Below, in pieces: positions 1 through 13,507 of a stretch of DNA of 64,000 bases. The position numbers and the translations under genes were made by a program. Under the pieces are notes generated by a model. It had not been told where the DNA came from. It made no database searches and saw only the letters and a program-made list of their open reading frames with translations. Every line of letters starts with the position of its first letter. Positions within the stretch are counted from its first letter, which is position 1. Source of the stretch: Cristatella mucedo (lineage: Eukaryota; Bryozoa; Phylactolaemata; Cristatellidae); contig WPIO01000209.1 of assembly GCA_009760855.2 (NCBI GenBank), positions 186,001 to 250,000 on the forward strand, read 5' to 3'.

Positions 1-378
1 AGCATCAGTAATAGCTCTGCATTATAGGATTAGTACTGTATGGATTTGGAATCAGTTTTCCACGGTTTACATGATTTCTTATCAGCATGCCTAAAATATC
101 AGACGTCTCTGAGCTGTTGTATTTTGACCTTTTAGAGCAATCAGGAGGTCCTGCTTGTCCTCAGTGTTGTTCTCACTGAGCACTTATACATGTCTCGCTA
201 CTTTTAAGCGGCTAATATTTCGACATCCGGCTTCCTGGAATCAATGTGCAACATCATCATCCCTCTTCCTGGTCAGCCCATGAGATAAGCCCATGCTGCT
301 CCGATGATGAAGTTTTGTTGGCTAACCTCAGTTTGCACATTTGACAGTTGGCTCGAGGAAGTGACTGTCGCTATCGAC

Positions 379-463
379 ATGAAGCTCGAAGCAGCTTTGA
401 GCAGTCGTTTAACCATCGTCAGTTTCTTCATGGCACTCAGTTTTGAAAGCTCGGCTTCTAAAG
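379..463 (+). CDS. C-type lectin receptor gene 1, exon 1 (signal peptide)
   Basis: This exon supplies the N-terminus of a predicted type I membrane C-type lectin receptor. ATG at 379 opens a short basic/polar stretch, then the hydrophobic core LTIVSFFMALSFESSA, which ends in a small-residue context (SSA|SK) typical of signal peptidase sites. The exon ends at 463 before a strong donor, GTAAGT, leaving one base of a codon (phase 1); this joins in frame to the lectin exon at 5388. An in-frame ATG pair lies upstream at 304/307, but starting there would bury the hydrophobic core about 25 residues in. The diverged second copy at 29209 aligns with the ATG at 379 and has a stop just upstream, which supports the downstream start. 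The promoter and transcription start were not identified. Confidence 0.68.
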
Positions 464-5387
<4,924 letters not shown>

Positions 5388-5633
5388 CAATGCCACTTCC
5401 ATGTACAATAAAGGGTAAAGAACAGTGGGTCATGTTCGAAGGTTTCTGCTACGGATTTGATATACGGCCAACAAAATTTCACATGGCAGCAAGTCAATGT
5501 CGTCTTAACCAGTCAGAATTAGTTTCAATTCATAGTGATGCCGAATCTGAGTCAATCGGAGATGCGATCACAGCAATCTCCTCTGGAAATCCACTAGCAA
5601 AAATTTGGATAGGCTTGCAGGAAGTGCAAAATG
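5388..5633 (+). CDS. C-type lectin receptor gene 1, exon 2 (first half of CTLD)
   Basis: This exon encodes the N-terminal half of a long-form C-type lectin-like domain. In order it shows LPC (extra N-terminal cysteine), FCYGF (its likely partner), F..AASQC (conserved cysteine 1), LVSIHS and the family-hallmark WIGL at 5606-5617. This WIGL block is the hydrophobic core of CTLDs. An N-glycosylation sequon NQS is present. Acceptor CTTGTAG ends at 5387 and donor ATG|GTAAGT begins at 5634; both sides are phase 1, so the exon joins exon 1 and exon 3 without a frameshift. The ATG at 5390 is an internal Met in this model, not the start. The diverged counterpart is at 33516-33716. Confidence 0.9.
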
Positions 5634-6039
5634 GTAAGTTAACAATAAATTTGCAGTGGCAGCATTTAAAAATATATTTAAAAAGTGATGTAATTTAGTA
5701 TTTACGCCAGAGTATTTTTGCATGCAGTGTTATTCTTGCCATCTTCAATGGCTCTTAAAACAAAATGTACGTTTACCAATTCTTGAAATTTAGTAGAGGC
5801 TTACAGTTATTGTGATGATCTACATCAATTCTTGTCTGCCGAGAATATGCAAAGTGGCACAGTACGCAAAAAGTCATCAAAATGCATACGATCGTTATCT
5901 ATTAGTTTGTCGAATGCAGATATTGTCACCAACTTCTACGTACCTTCAGTCTTTGGGTCTGGTCTGGTCTGCTATTATGAAATTTGTCTAAGTGTCACAT
6001 CTCATCGTACTACGAGCTTCTCTATAATATAATGTCATA

Positions 6040-6416
6040 GTGCACTTGAAAAAGCACCCTGAGAGAACAATCTCTTTCTTGGCGCTTTGCATTTGCTGCA
6101 AAGGGAAGTGCGATTGAATGGTGAGTAATATCATGTTCTAGAAACAACATGAATAACATGGTTAGGGGTGACATGCACATGTTCAGCATGCAAATGGGGT
6201 TAGTGGCAACATGAATAGTGTCAGCGCTCATAAGAACATGAAGGACGAATCACAGGGGCCCAATAAATGCCGTCCTAAATAGGTGTGTTTTTAAGTTCTT
6301 TTTAAATGTGGTCAAATCAGGGGATGCTCTGACGCAAGTCGGGCGTGAGTTGCAGGCTCTGGGAGCATACGAACTAAATGCACGATCTCCAAAGGACTTG
6401 AGGTTTGTACGAGGTT
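6040..6416 (-). mobile_element. LINE family A, 3' end fragment
   Basis: On the minus strand this ends with the family A terminus (GGCGCTTTGCATTTGCTGC read on plus, then the AGTGCACTTGAAAAAGC end). Read outward it covers the 3' UTR and the last ORF2 codons (the FGDRA..SYAP..WN block at its upstream edge). It lies in intron 2 of receptor gene 1 and is 5' truncated, as is usual for target-primed insertions. Confidence 0.88.
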
Positions 6417-6782
6417 TTCTCTGACAGTATTCGTTTAGCTGAGATTAAAAACAGTGACCGCTGTATTCAAACTTTTGCCGTAACTTTTCTTGCTCTAAAA
6501 AGAGTGCAATCGACAGCTGCAATGGAAAACATTAAATAACTTGAATCGATAGTATTTAATGAGACAGCACACCTCACCCATTGATCAAAGTACACGTTTA
6601 AACCATGAACCGCCCTCTAGGGTTTTTGCATGCAATGCTAAATATTGTTCTATACGTAACCTAATATTGATCTACCCTAACCGGCATTTTTAAAGTTTCT
6701 GGACCGCATACCATCGTAATTATACACATTTCAAATGCTGAAGTATAACAGTAAATATATCAAGGTCATGAGCTTTTTTTAG

Positions 6783-6980
6783 GTACATACCAGTGGCTAG
6801 ACGGTACCCAGTTTCAATACCGGCATTGGTTACCATCTGAACCACGAAGGGGGTTTGGCGAGATGTGCGTCGCAATGTTTGTCCGAGGCGGTTGGAGCGA
6901 CAATCCATGCTGGTCTGAATACAGCTTCATTTGCAAAGTTCCGATCTTCACAAATAAATCCACTAAAACCAACATGTCAG
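6783..6980 (+). CDS. C-type lectin receptor gene 1, exon 3 (second half of CTLD)
   Basis: This exon completes the CTLD with YQWLDGT, W..SEPR, GEMC (cysteine 2), GGWSDNPC (cysteine 3) and FICK (cysteine 4). Spacing is normal for the fold. In sugar-binding CTLDs the long loop carries EPN or QPD and the WND motif. Here these read EPR and WSD, so classical calcium-dependent sugar binding is doubtful. Two sequons (NKS, NMS) follow the domain. Acceptor TTTTTTTAG ends at 6782 and donor CAG|GTATGT begins at 6981; phase 1 on both sides, 198 nt. The exon at 35262 is the same length. Confidence 0.92.
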
Positions 6981-8284
6981 GTATGTATGTCTGCTTGCAT
7001 TCGTTAAAAGAAGCGACGGATCTAGTAAAATAGTAAACATGGTAAGACATTTAAGTAGCACTGCACTCAAAAGCTAGATTAAATGGTCAGTGACGGGATG
7101 CTTAGTCTCAATATGTAAATGTTCTTCCTGTAAACGTGCAAAGTCCCAGCAAACAACGGAATGCATAAGTAAAGCAAATGAAATGAAATACAGATGCATT
7201 GGACCTTAGCAGCAAAAATAACACTTGGGAATGTCTTTAAAACAACGATAAAGGAAATATAACAGGGTTTCTCAATTCTATAAAACCAGATTACTATCCT
7301 CCGGAATAGGAAGGCAGCTGTCGGTACGTCTGATCTAGCTCCAAGTAGTAAGCGTTTTGGAGCTCAAAGGCACGTAATGCCTTCCGAGTTACGGTCACAC
7401 AACGAAAGAAAAGATCACTGCTGTATCCGATTTCGTATATGATGCTTCCATCCACTTCAAATTTCGAAAAACAATTATGCAACCGAAGGCGACACTAGTA
7501 GCCCTTGGTGTAGCAGCATAATGTCATTGAAGTAGAACCGGTTTATATTGAATGCACATTAATCATACAAAGTGGTAAAGCCAAGGTGCAGATGTTGCCC
7601 GATGCTACTGTGAGGCAGCTGCTATGGCAGTCAGCACTACCTTTGATTTACCTATGCAAAGCGACAGTCAGCCATGGAAAACAATGACTTAATACCACAC
7701 AATCATCACCTGTAAATGTTTTATGGAATAACAATAATAATACCTTCGCATAGCAGCAATCCACTTTGGGGACCAAATCTCTCTATAGGCAATTCACAGA
7801 TGATGAACTTATCTCCACCTTTGCGTGCAGGGATATTTATATAATTAATGGCCGTAAAACTGGAGACATTTCGTTTTCGGCGAGAGTGTACAGTGGCCTA
7901 CCACAATTGTTCCTATAATCATGCACTGGTTAGTGATAAGGATAGCAATAGTAAATTAGCGTAGCATTCAGAGAAAATTTAACCTCGTTCTAAAAAGTTT
8001 GCATATTGTAATCTGTTAAATAAGCATGAGCGAATGGTTAGTGATAGAGTGCTCACTGTCAACAAGCGTTGTATCGTTTGAGGTGACATGCATATGACCA
8101 GCCTGCAAACCGCATTTGTTGCAGAATTCACATTTTCAGGTTGCTGGTAGCTGATGGGGGCAGGTAAAGTGAATTAAAGCTTGCGTTAGCTTCAGGATTT
8201 TGAAAAATATAAAAAGATTAGTCACAATGCTCATGGTCATCTCAGAAATTTTAGCAGATGCAAGTGTGCTAAGGGAAGAGTTAT
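6981..8284 (+). other. Unassigned intron sequence
   Basis: First part of intron 3 of receptor gene 1. A minus-strand open frame at 7294-7482 has no recognisable domain or splice context. Otherwise I see nothing. Confidence 0.5.
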
Positions 8285-8520
8285 TGAAACTGGAACACAC
8301 TTATTTATACCAGCATTTAGTCGGTCTTTGTGATTCAGATTTTATGTGCCTATGCATGCTGACACCGTGCATGCAGCCACTAACTGTATGTGCATGCTGA
8401 CTCTGTGCATATCACCCCTAACCATGTTATTCGAGCTTGTTTTCTTTGCAGTAAATGTAAAGTGCCTAGAAAGGGATTGAGTCCCTTGAGGATGCTTAAT
8501 CAAGTGTGCTATTTTTATTG
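8285..8520 (+). mobile_element. LINE family A, 3' end fragment
   Basis: Plus-strand copy of the family A 3' UTR: the CACTTATTTATACCAGCATTTAG block, then GCATGCTGAC repeats and the terminal AAGTGCCTAGAAAGGGATTGAG / CTTAATCAAGTG end. It lies in intron 3 of receptor gene 1. Confidence 0.85.
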
Positions 8521-9628
8521 CTAGTTGTAAAACCTGTCTGATTCTAAAGTGAAGCATCTGGCTGACTGGCATTCTTCAAAGAGATGGAAGCTCAACAAAT
8601 TCACTTGCAAGTGGCTGAAAGTGCCGTTTCACTATTCCCTCAGATTTGAATAAAGAGTGAATAGCGTTACATGAATGAAATGGATACAATTTCTAAAGTA
8701 GTCATGCAATTAGAGTTGTTGGCGTCTTTACGAAAATGTGTGACTTCTCGAGTTCTTGTTCGCGGAAAACTGAAGTGATTTTTTTAGCAGGCAATGTAGC
8801 TTGCAGACACATGAGAAATGCTGGTGCAAAAACGTGAGCCACAACGACGTCAACGGATTCAGTATGTTAGAATATCCAAAAATTAAAGGTCTGTTATATA
8901 AATAGATAAATTGAAATTGTATTTCAGTATTCAATTATAATTTTGAAATTACCTCAGACTTTGCATTGCACCTATTTATTCCATAGATTTAATTTCTGAC
9001 AAAGTTAAATGATCTTCATTTCTTATTTTTCCCTACGTTTTTAAAAAATCAGCTTTGGCTAGATGCTCTCTTTCGGATAGCTATGGCACACACTTATGAC
9101 TAAAACGTCGGTTGCTGGATCGCAAGCTTCCGAAGTTAAGTTGTTGAGTTTTTAGAATTGAATCTATTATTTCTTACGTAGCAAACTGTTAGCAGATATC
9201 CATCGTCTTATGGTTTTATTCCCATCACTTTCAGCGTCTGGTTTGTATGTGCTTCTCGTAGAGCGAAATCTCACAGGGTCTCGATCTTGACTGATTAATA
9301 ATAATCACTTTCCATTCACTGCAGTACCCTTGATCCGGCTACCTTAAACATTTGCACACAGATTCATTTTTCTGCCACGATTAGAAAATAATCTCAGAAC
9401 TTGAGAACATCTACTCTAAATTTTGATAATTTATTGTGGATGACATACCGCAAATATATGCTAACTACTCTTCCCCATTTTAAACCGGACTGAAATTACT
9501 TATCTTTTGCATTTCGAAACTTTAGTATTAGAAATTTGACATAGCTTCAAGAATATTGAATTACATTTTAAATTAATATTAATCTGGATTGTATACTTAT
9601 CTCTGCAGAATGTACAACTTTTTATTAG
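8521..9628 (+). other. Unassigned intron sequence
   Basis: Second part of intron 3 of receptor gene 1, AT-rich, with no recognised element. It ends in the pyrimidine-rich acceptor ACTTTTTATTAG at 9628. Confidence 0.5.
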
Positions 9629-9784
9629 AATGCAGGAGAGGCACTGAAAGTGAAGAGTGCCAGGCAAGCTGGCTTTATAAGAGATCAACCGTTACATCAA
9701 TCTATGTTGTTGGTGGAGTAATCATTGTTTCACTTGTCGCTTCATGGTTAGTATATGGACTACACATGCTCTACCGGAGCAATG
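9629..9784 (+). CDS. C-type lectin receptor gene 1, exon 4 (stalk and transmembrane helix)
   Basis: This exon encodes a short extracellular stalk with two cysteines (ECRRGTESEEC) and one hydrophobic helix containing YVVGGVIIVSLVASWLVYGL, about residues 200-221 of the assembled protein. After it comes the juxtamembrane HMLYRS. An AG twenty bases upstream (9608) would put a stop in the frame. The AG at 9628, preceded by a T-rich tract, restores the codon split left by exon 3 (phase 1). The donor at 9785 is GTAAGG, again phase 1. This exon makes the product an integral membrane receptor rather than a secreted lectin. I found no counterpart in gene 2. Confidence 0.82.
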
Positions 9785-10206
9785 GTAAGGAAACCTATCG
9801 CATTTATTGAAGGTTGTATTACGTACCCTGTCTTAACTATCCTACTAAAATGCTTGATCAAAAGTTATTATAGAAGCTCCATGTCAAGCTGTTGAAATGC
9901 TAGTTTTGATAAATCACTTCAATCAAGGATCTATACATTTGCATGACAAAGACTCTTTGCAGTACTGCTGAGTAGCCTAAGTCACGTTCCTTTGCAAGAA
10001 ATGATCGTTCAAGACTAAAAATGTCTGATAAATAATTCAAAGCTTTGGTGCTAGGTAATAAGCTATATGCCAAGCTTTAACATCACTTAACTGAATTTGA
10101 AATTACTGCATACCGTGCCCTAAACCTTCCATTATCGAAGTGGTCATAGCTGAGATCCCATTTAATAGCATCAAATTGCTTGCAGAAATTCATTTTGAAG
10201 GAGTTA

Positions 10207-10347
10207 TTTATAGCTGGTTTGGTTCAGTGGTTAAGGTGCTCGCTCCGACCAAGGTCTGGCTGTGGTCGTGGGCTGGAGCCCTAAGGCATATGTGAAGCGC
10301 CATTGACGAGATTAAGTTCTCTTGGGACGCTATACAAATAAATTCTA
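10207..10347 (+). mobile_element. SINE family 1, copy a
   Basis: tRNA-derived SINE. The head GTTCAGTGGTTAAGGTGCTCG resembles a pol III A box, and GTCGTGGGCTGGAGCCC is in the B-box position. The tail, GAGATTAAGTTCTCTTGGG plus CGCTATACAAAT, matches the LINE family A 3' end. It lies in intron 4 of receptor gene 1, immediately followed by a second copy in the same orientation. Confidence 0.85.
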
Positions 10348-10351
10348 TTTG

Positions 10352-10500
10352 CCGAGCTGGTTTGATCCAGTAGTTAAGGTGCTCGCCCCGATAAAGGTCT
10401 GGCTGAGGTCGTGGGCTCAAGCCCCGAGGCACATGTGAAACACCTGAATAGAGATTAAGTTTTCTTGAAGTGCTATACAAATGAATTATATGAATTATAA
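10352..10500 (+). mobile_element. SINE family 1, copy b (tandem)
   Basis: Second SINE 1 copy directly downstream of copy a. A-box-like TGATCCAGTAGTTAAGG and B-box-like GTGGGCTCAAGCCCC are followed by the LINE-like tail and an AT-rich end (GAATTATATGAATTAT). It differs from copy a at many positions, so it is not a recent local duplication. Confidence 0.85.
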
Positions 10501-10639
10501 AAAAATATTTTTTATAATTCTTACCTTTGAAGCACAAAATTGGCTTATTTTGAAGGTCGCTGTTGGAAAATAAGTAATTTTGGGTTCGCACTTCATTTTG
10601 GAATATCATATTCTCTTCGAAACATTTTAGGGAACATAC

Positions 10640-10815
10640 CTATCATGGCACACCAGGTAAGGCGATTGCTTATCACGCCCTTGGCTCCCACGTCATGGGT
10701 TGAATCCTTCAGAGGGCGATCCTGTTTAGCCACTGCAATCGTCGGTGATAGCCGTTATGGCTCGCGTGTCTACACAATAGATGCTAGGTCAGCTAGCATT
10801 TCCTTATTTGTAAGT
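10640..10815 (+). mobile_element. SINE family 2, degenerate copy
   Basis: Matches the other SINE 2 copies over CATGGCACACCAGGTAAGGCG, the B-box region GTCATGGGTTGAATCC, the GGTGATAGCCGT block and the final TCAGCTAGCATTT. It is more diverged than the copies at 12.5, 13.1 and 26.6 kb. Confidence 0.78.
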
Positions 10816-11009
10816 TAGTGTATGGACAATTAAGCATTTTTTGGATGTCGCTGCTAACGTAAAGAAAGATTGTAAGAATCTCAAAAGTGCTGATTATTCC
10901 AGGCCAATTTTGGTTGATTCTTGGCTGTATCTAATATTTAGAAACGTATTATGTATCCATTTGATTAACTTGCTTTGTCAATCACCTTAATCCGACTTTT
11001 CGGATGCAG

Positions 11010-11125
11010 CAAATGCCATTGTATATTCATCAGGACGACACCCAGTGGATGAGGATCGACCTGGTTATGAACACTTAAGAATCATGGGGGCCGCATCTGC
11101 TGGCGACCATCTATATGCGAGTGCT
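11010..11125 (+). CDS. C-type lectin receptor gene 1, exon 5 (cytoplasmic tail)
   Basis: This exon encodes residues 229-267 of the model, the cytoplasmic tail. It holds tyrosines at about 234 (IVYSSG), 248 (DEDRPGYEHL) and 264 (DHLYASA). The second is a YxxL motif with an acidic cluster just N-terminal, resembling the single-YxxL hemITAM through which Dectin-1 and CLEC-2 recruit Syk; function here is inference. The acceptor is CGGATGCAG ending at 11009; its phase matches exon 4. A donor-like GTGAGT starts at 11126 and would end the exon in phase 0. Without splicing, the frame runs through a hydrophobic stretch to a TAA near 11164, which is less plausible. The five exons total 801 nt, or 267 codons. 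Any further exon was not found. Confidence 0.72.
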
Positions 11126-11189
11126 GTGAGTATTCTCATTTCAATGACTGTTACTTTGATTTAACGAAGTTTTGATTATTCATGAATCG

Positions 11190-11312
11190 GAGACGTGCAG
11201 CAGCTTGGATGGCTGCCGCTTGATCAGAAGATAAAAGGCAAAGTTCTTATGCTGACCCACAAGGCTAATCAAGGCTTGGCTTATTCGTATCGGACTAAAC
11301 TGCTGCACTAGA
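11190..11312 (+). mobile_element. LINE family B fragment
   Basis: Plus-strand remnant of the ORF2 C-terminus: LGWLPLDQKI, then HKANQGLAYSY and KLLH. It matches the block seen in the larger family B copies. Confidence 0.72.
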
Positions 11313-11334
11313 TTTATGTATCTCCGTCAGTAAC

Positions 11335-11992
11335 TCCACAAAGTCATAAAGACCATGTGGGTGTTATGCAGGAGAGTTTTGCATAGCACACTCACAGCCT
11401 AAGCGGCTTTCGGTACGCATTCAGTAGCAAAAATACTTCGTCTCACGCAACAAAGAGAAAGTGAGAAGCATAGCAGAGTTAGGAGAGGAGTTGAGGTAGT
11501 GAGTAGCATAGAAGTAGCAGTTCAGGACCGCTGAAAAAGATGTGCCATAGTCGGCAGTTGGAGAGTAGATGTCGTTGCGTAAGAATTGTGGAAGCGAGTT
11601 CCACAGTCTAGGACCTGCACAGCTAAAACTTCTGTCGCGAAATGTCTTTAAGCAGAGGAATGGGACAGCTAATTTATTGTCCACACAGGACCTGAGGGTG
11701 CGAACAGGCTGAAACTGATGTAGCAGTTCAGCTAGGTACGAATGAGCCAAGCCGTGGCGGGCCTTGTGGCTCAGCCTAAGAACTTTGCTCTGTATCCTTT
11801 GCTCAACCGGCAACCATCCTAGCTCCTTCAGCAAAGGTGACACGTGATCAAACCGCTGGGACTTGAAGACCAGCCTTGCAGCCATATTCATAGTCCGCTG
11901 TAGTGGCATAATAGCTTTCTGTGGTAGCCCAGCCAAAAGGGAATTACAATAATCAAGCTGAGACAGAACAAAAGAGCTAGTTAAATTGTTTA
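11335..11992 (-). mobile_element. LINE family B, C-terminal ORF2 and 3' UTR
   Basis: A minus-strand open frame (11421-11936) carries the C-terminal region of a CR1/L2-type reverse transcriptase ORF: KELGWLPVEQRI, HKARHGLAHSYLAELLHQF, RDRSFSCAGPRLWNSLPQFL. The 3' UTR ends with the CCACATGGTCTTTATGAC region on the minus strand. The copy lacks endonuclease and polymerase motifs (5' truncated). Confidence 0.85.
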
Positions 11993-12054
11993 CATTCCTT
12001 GTGCCCTCATGTCTTGCATGGATAATAAATTAACTGTTCCATTCGTCAGCTAAA

Positions 12055-12200
12055 AGACCGCAGTTGACGGGTTAAGGCTCTGCAGCTCATAGAATGTGGA
12101 TGTCGCTTCCAGGATTCTTTGCCAATGACAACTACTCTCTGGCTCCCGACTATGAAACATTTTTTCCAGCCGCCCTGAGCAGCTAATTCTAAGCTATGCA
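12055..12200 (+). mobile_element. LINE family B fragment, opposite orientation
   Basis: A plus-strand piece corresponding to the family B C-terminus (SLPGFFANDNYSLAPDYET matches the WNSLPQFLRND..SP.ADYGT block). It is a separate, older fragment lying head-to-head with the neighbouring minus-strand copy. Confidence 0.65.
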
Positions 12201-12329
12201 GTACTTAATTTTCTCTCATGACACAGTTATTCCACGCACTTTCTCTACTTTTAGATTAAGTCTGTTGGCCACCGAACGTGTACCAAAAGTCATGATTTAC
12301 AATGAAAAAACATTTATAATACTGCAGTT

Positions 12330-12400
12330 TACATGGCGCTCTCGGAGAACTCAACCTCTTTCTAATCACTTTACATTCGCTGCAAATGAAACACCATCGA
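12330..12400 (-). mobile_element. LINE family A, extreme 3' end
   Basis: Only the terminal about 70 bp: GGCGCTCTCGGAGAACTCAA and CTTTACATTCGCTGCAAATG on plus. Confidence 0.7.
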
Positions 12401-12529
12401 AAGATTCTTCCCAAACTATCCTGGGTAACACCTGCACAGTCTTTGCGGCTTAGCGTAGTAACAGTGGGAGCTACCTAACGTTAAATTAAATTACATTTAC
12501 ATTGCATTACATCACATTAAATTAGGCTT

Positions 12530-12715
12530 AGTGAGCCGTGATGGCACACTAGGTAAGGTGGTTGCTTTCACGACCTCGGTCCCGACGTCGTGGGTTCGAT
12601 TCCTGCGGTGGGCGATTCTTTATCGCCACTGCAAGCGGTGGTGATAGCCGTAAAGGCTCTTCTGTCGCTATATAAAAAAAGGCTGTTTAATCAGCTAGGA
12701 TTTGTTTCCTATAGT
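12530..12715 (+). mobile_element. SINE family 2 copy
   Basis: tRNA-derived SINE. It begins GTGAGCCGTGATGGCACACT with an A-box-like CTAGGTAAGGTGG. The B box at about 12592-12604 (GTGGGTTCGATTCC) is close to the pol III consensus. A body with GCGATTCTTTATCGCCACTGC and GATAGCCGTAAAGG follows, ending AATCAGCTAGGATTTG. Confidence 0.88.
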
Positions 12716-13061
12716 GTGGAGTCCCGATCTGTAATCTAAATTCTATATAGCTTGAATAGGTTTCAGTTACTAGTCAAGTCTGTCATTAAAAGTGCGACTG
12801 CCGAGTGAAACCATTTTTATCTGACTTATATTGGGTCTTTCTGCATTAATTGAATATCCTCAGTTTTTTGTGCAAACAATTTCTTTCCTTATATCAAGCC
12901 TAAGCATCCGAGGTTTTACTCATCCTGTGCAATCGAACATTTTCTAATGTCAATAAATAGTCATTGAGCCGTTCCATTAATTTTAGTTTAATATTTTGGT
13001 GCTGCAGCCTTAATTTCGTGCAAAACTAAAACTTTAGATCTCAATGCTTGGTAAGGTTAGG

Positions 13062-13252
13062 TTAGCCGTAATGGCTCACTAGGTAAGGCGGTTGCTTTTT
13101 ACAGACTCGGCCCCGAGGTCGTGGGTTTGAATCCTGTAGTAGGCGATTCTTCATCGCCAATGCAAGCGGTGGCAATAGCCGTCTAGGCTCTTCTGTCTCT
13201 ATACAAAAAGAGGCTGTTAAATCAGCTAGTATTTATTTATTTATTTAACTAC
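13062..13252 (+). mobile_element. SINE family 2 copy with ATTT tail
   Basis: The same family: TAATGGCTCACTAGGTAAGG, the B-box region GTGGGTTTGAATCC, and the end TCAGCTAGTATTT running into a short (ATTT)n tail. It begins only about 350 bp after the preceding copy. Confidence 0.88.
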
Positions 13253-13273
13253 AATGACATCCGATCACTTAAG

Positions 13274-13507
13274 CCTCATCTGTGCTTATGCGTGCTGACA
13301 CTGTGCATGCTGCCACTAACCACATTTGCATGCTGACCCTATGCATGTCACCCCTAACCATATTATTCATCTCGTTTGTTTTTCAAGCATGATTTTACTT
13401 ACCATTCAATTGCATTTCCCTTTACAGCAAATGTAAAGCGCCTAGAGAGAGATTGTGTTCTCTGAGGGCGCTTTATCAAGTGAATAATTATTATTATTAT
13501 TATTATC
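13274..13507 (+). mobile_element. LINE family A, 3' end with (ATT)n tail
   Basis: Very well preserved family A 3' UTR ending AGGGCGCTTTATCAAGTG and then (ATT)n. It is nearly identical to the copy ending at 53490 and is therefore among the youngest family A insertions here. Confidence 0.92.

Noticed and set aside
7294..7482. 62-codon minus-strand frame in intron 3 of receptor gene 1
   Set aside because: No recognisable motif, start context or neighbouring exon.
10207..10280. tRNA gene
   Set aside because: A- and B-box-like sequences are present, but the body continues into a LINE-like tail and the cloverleaf is not maintained; these are SINEs.
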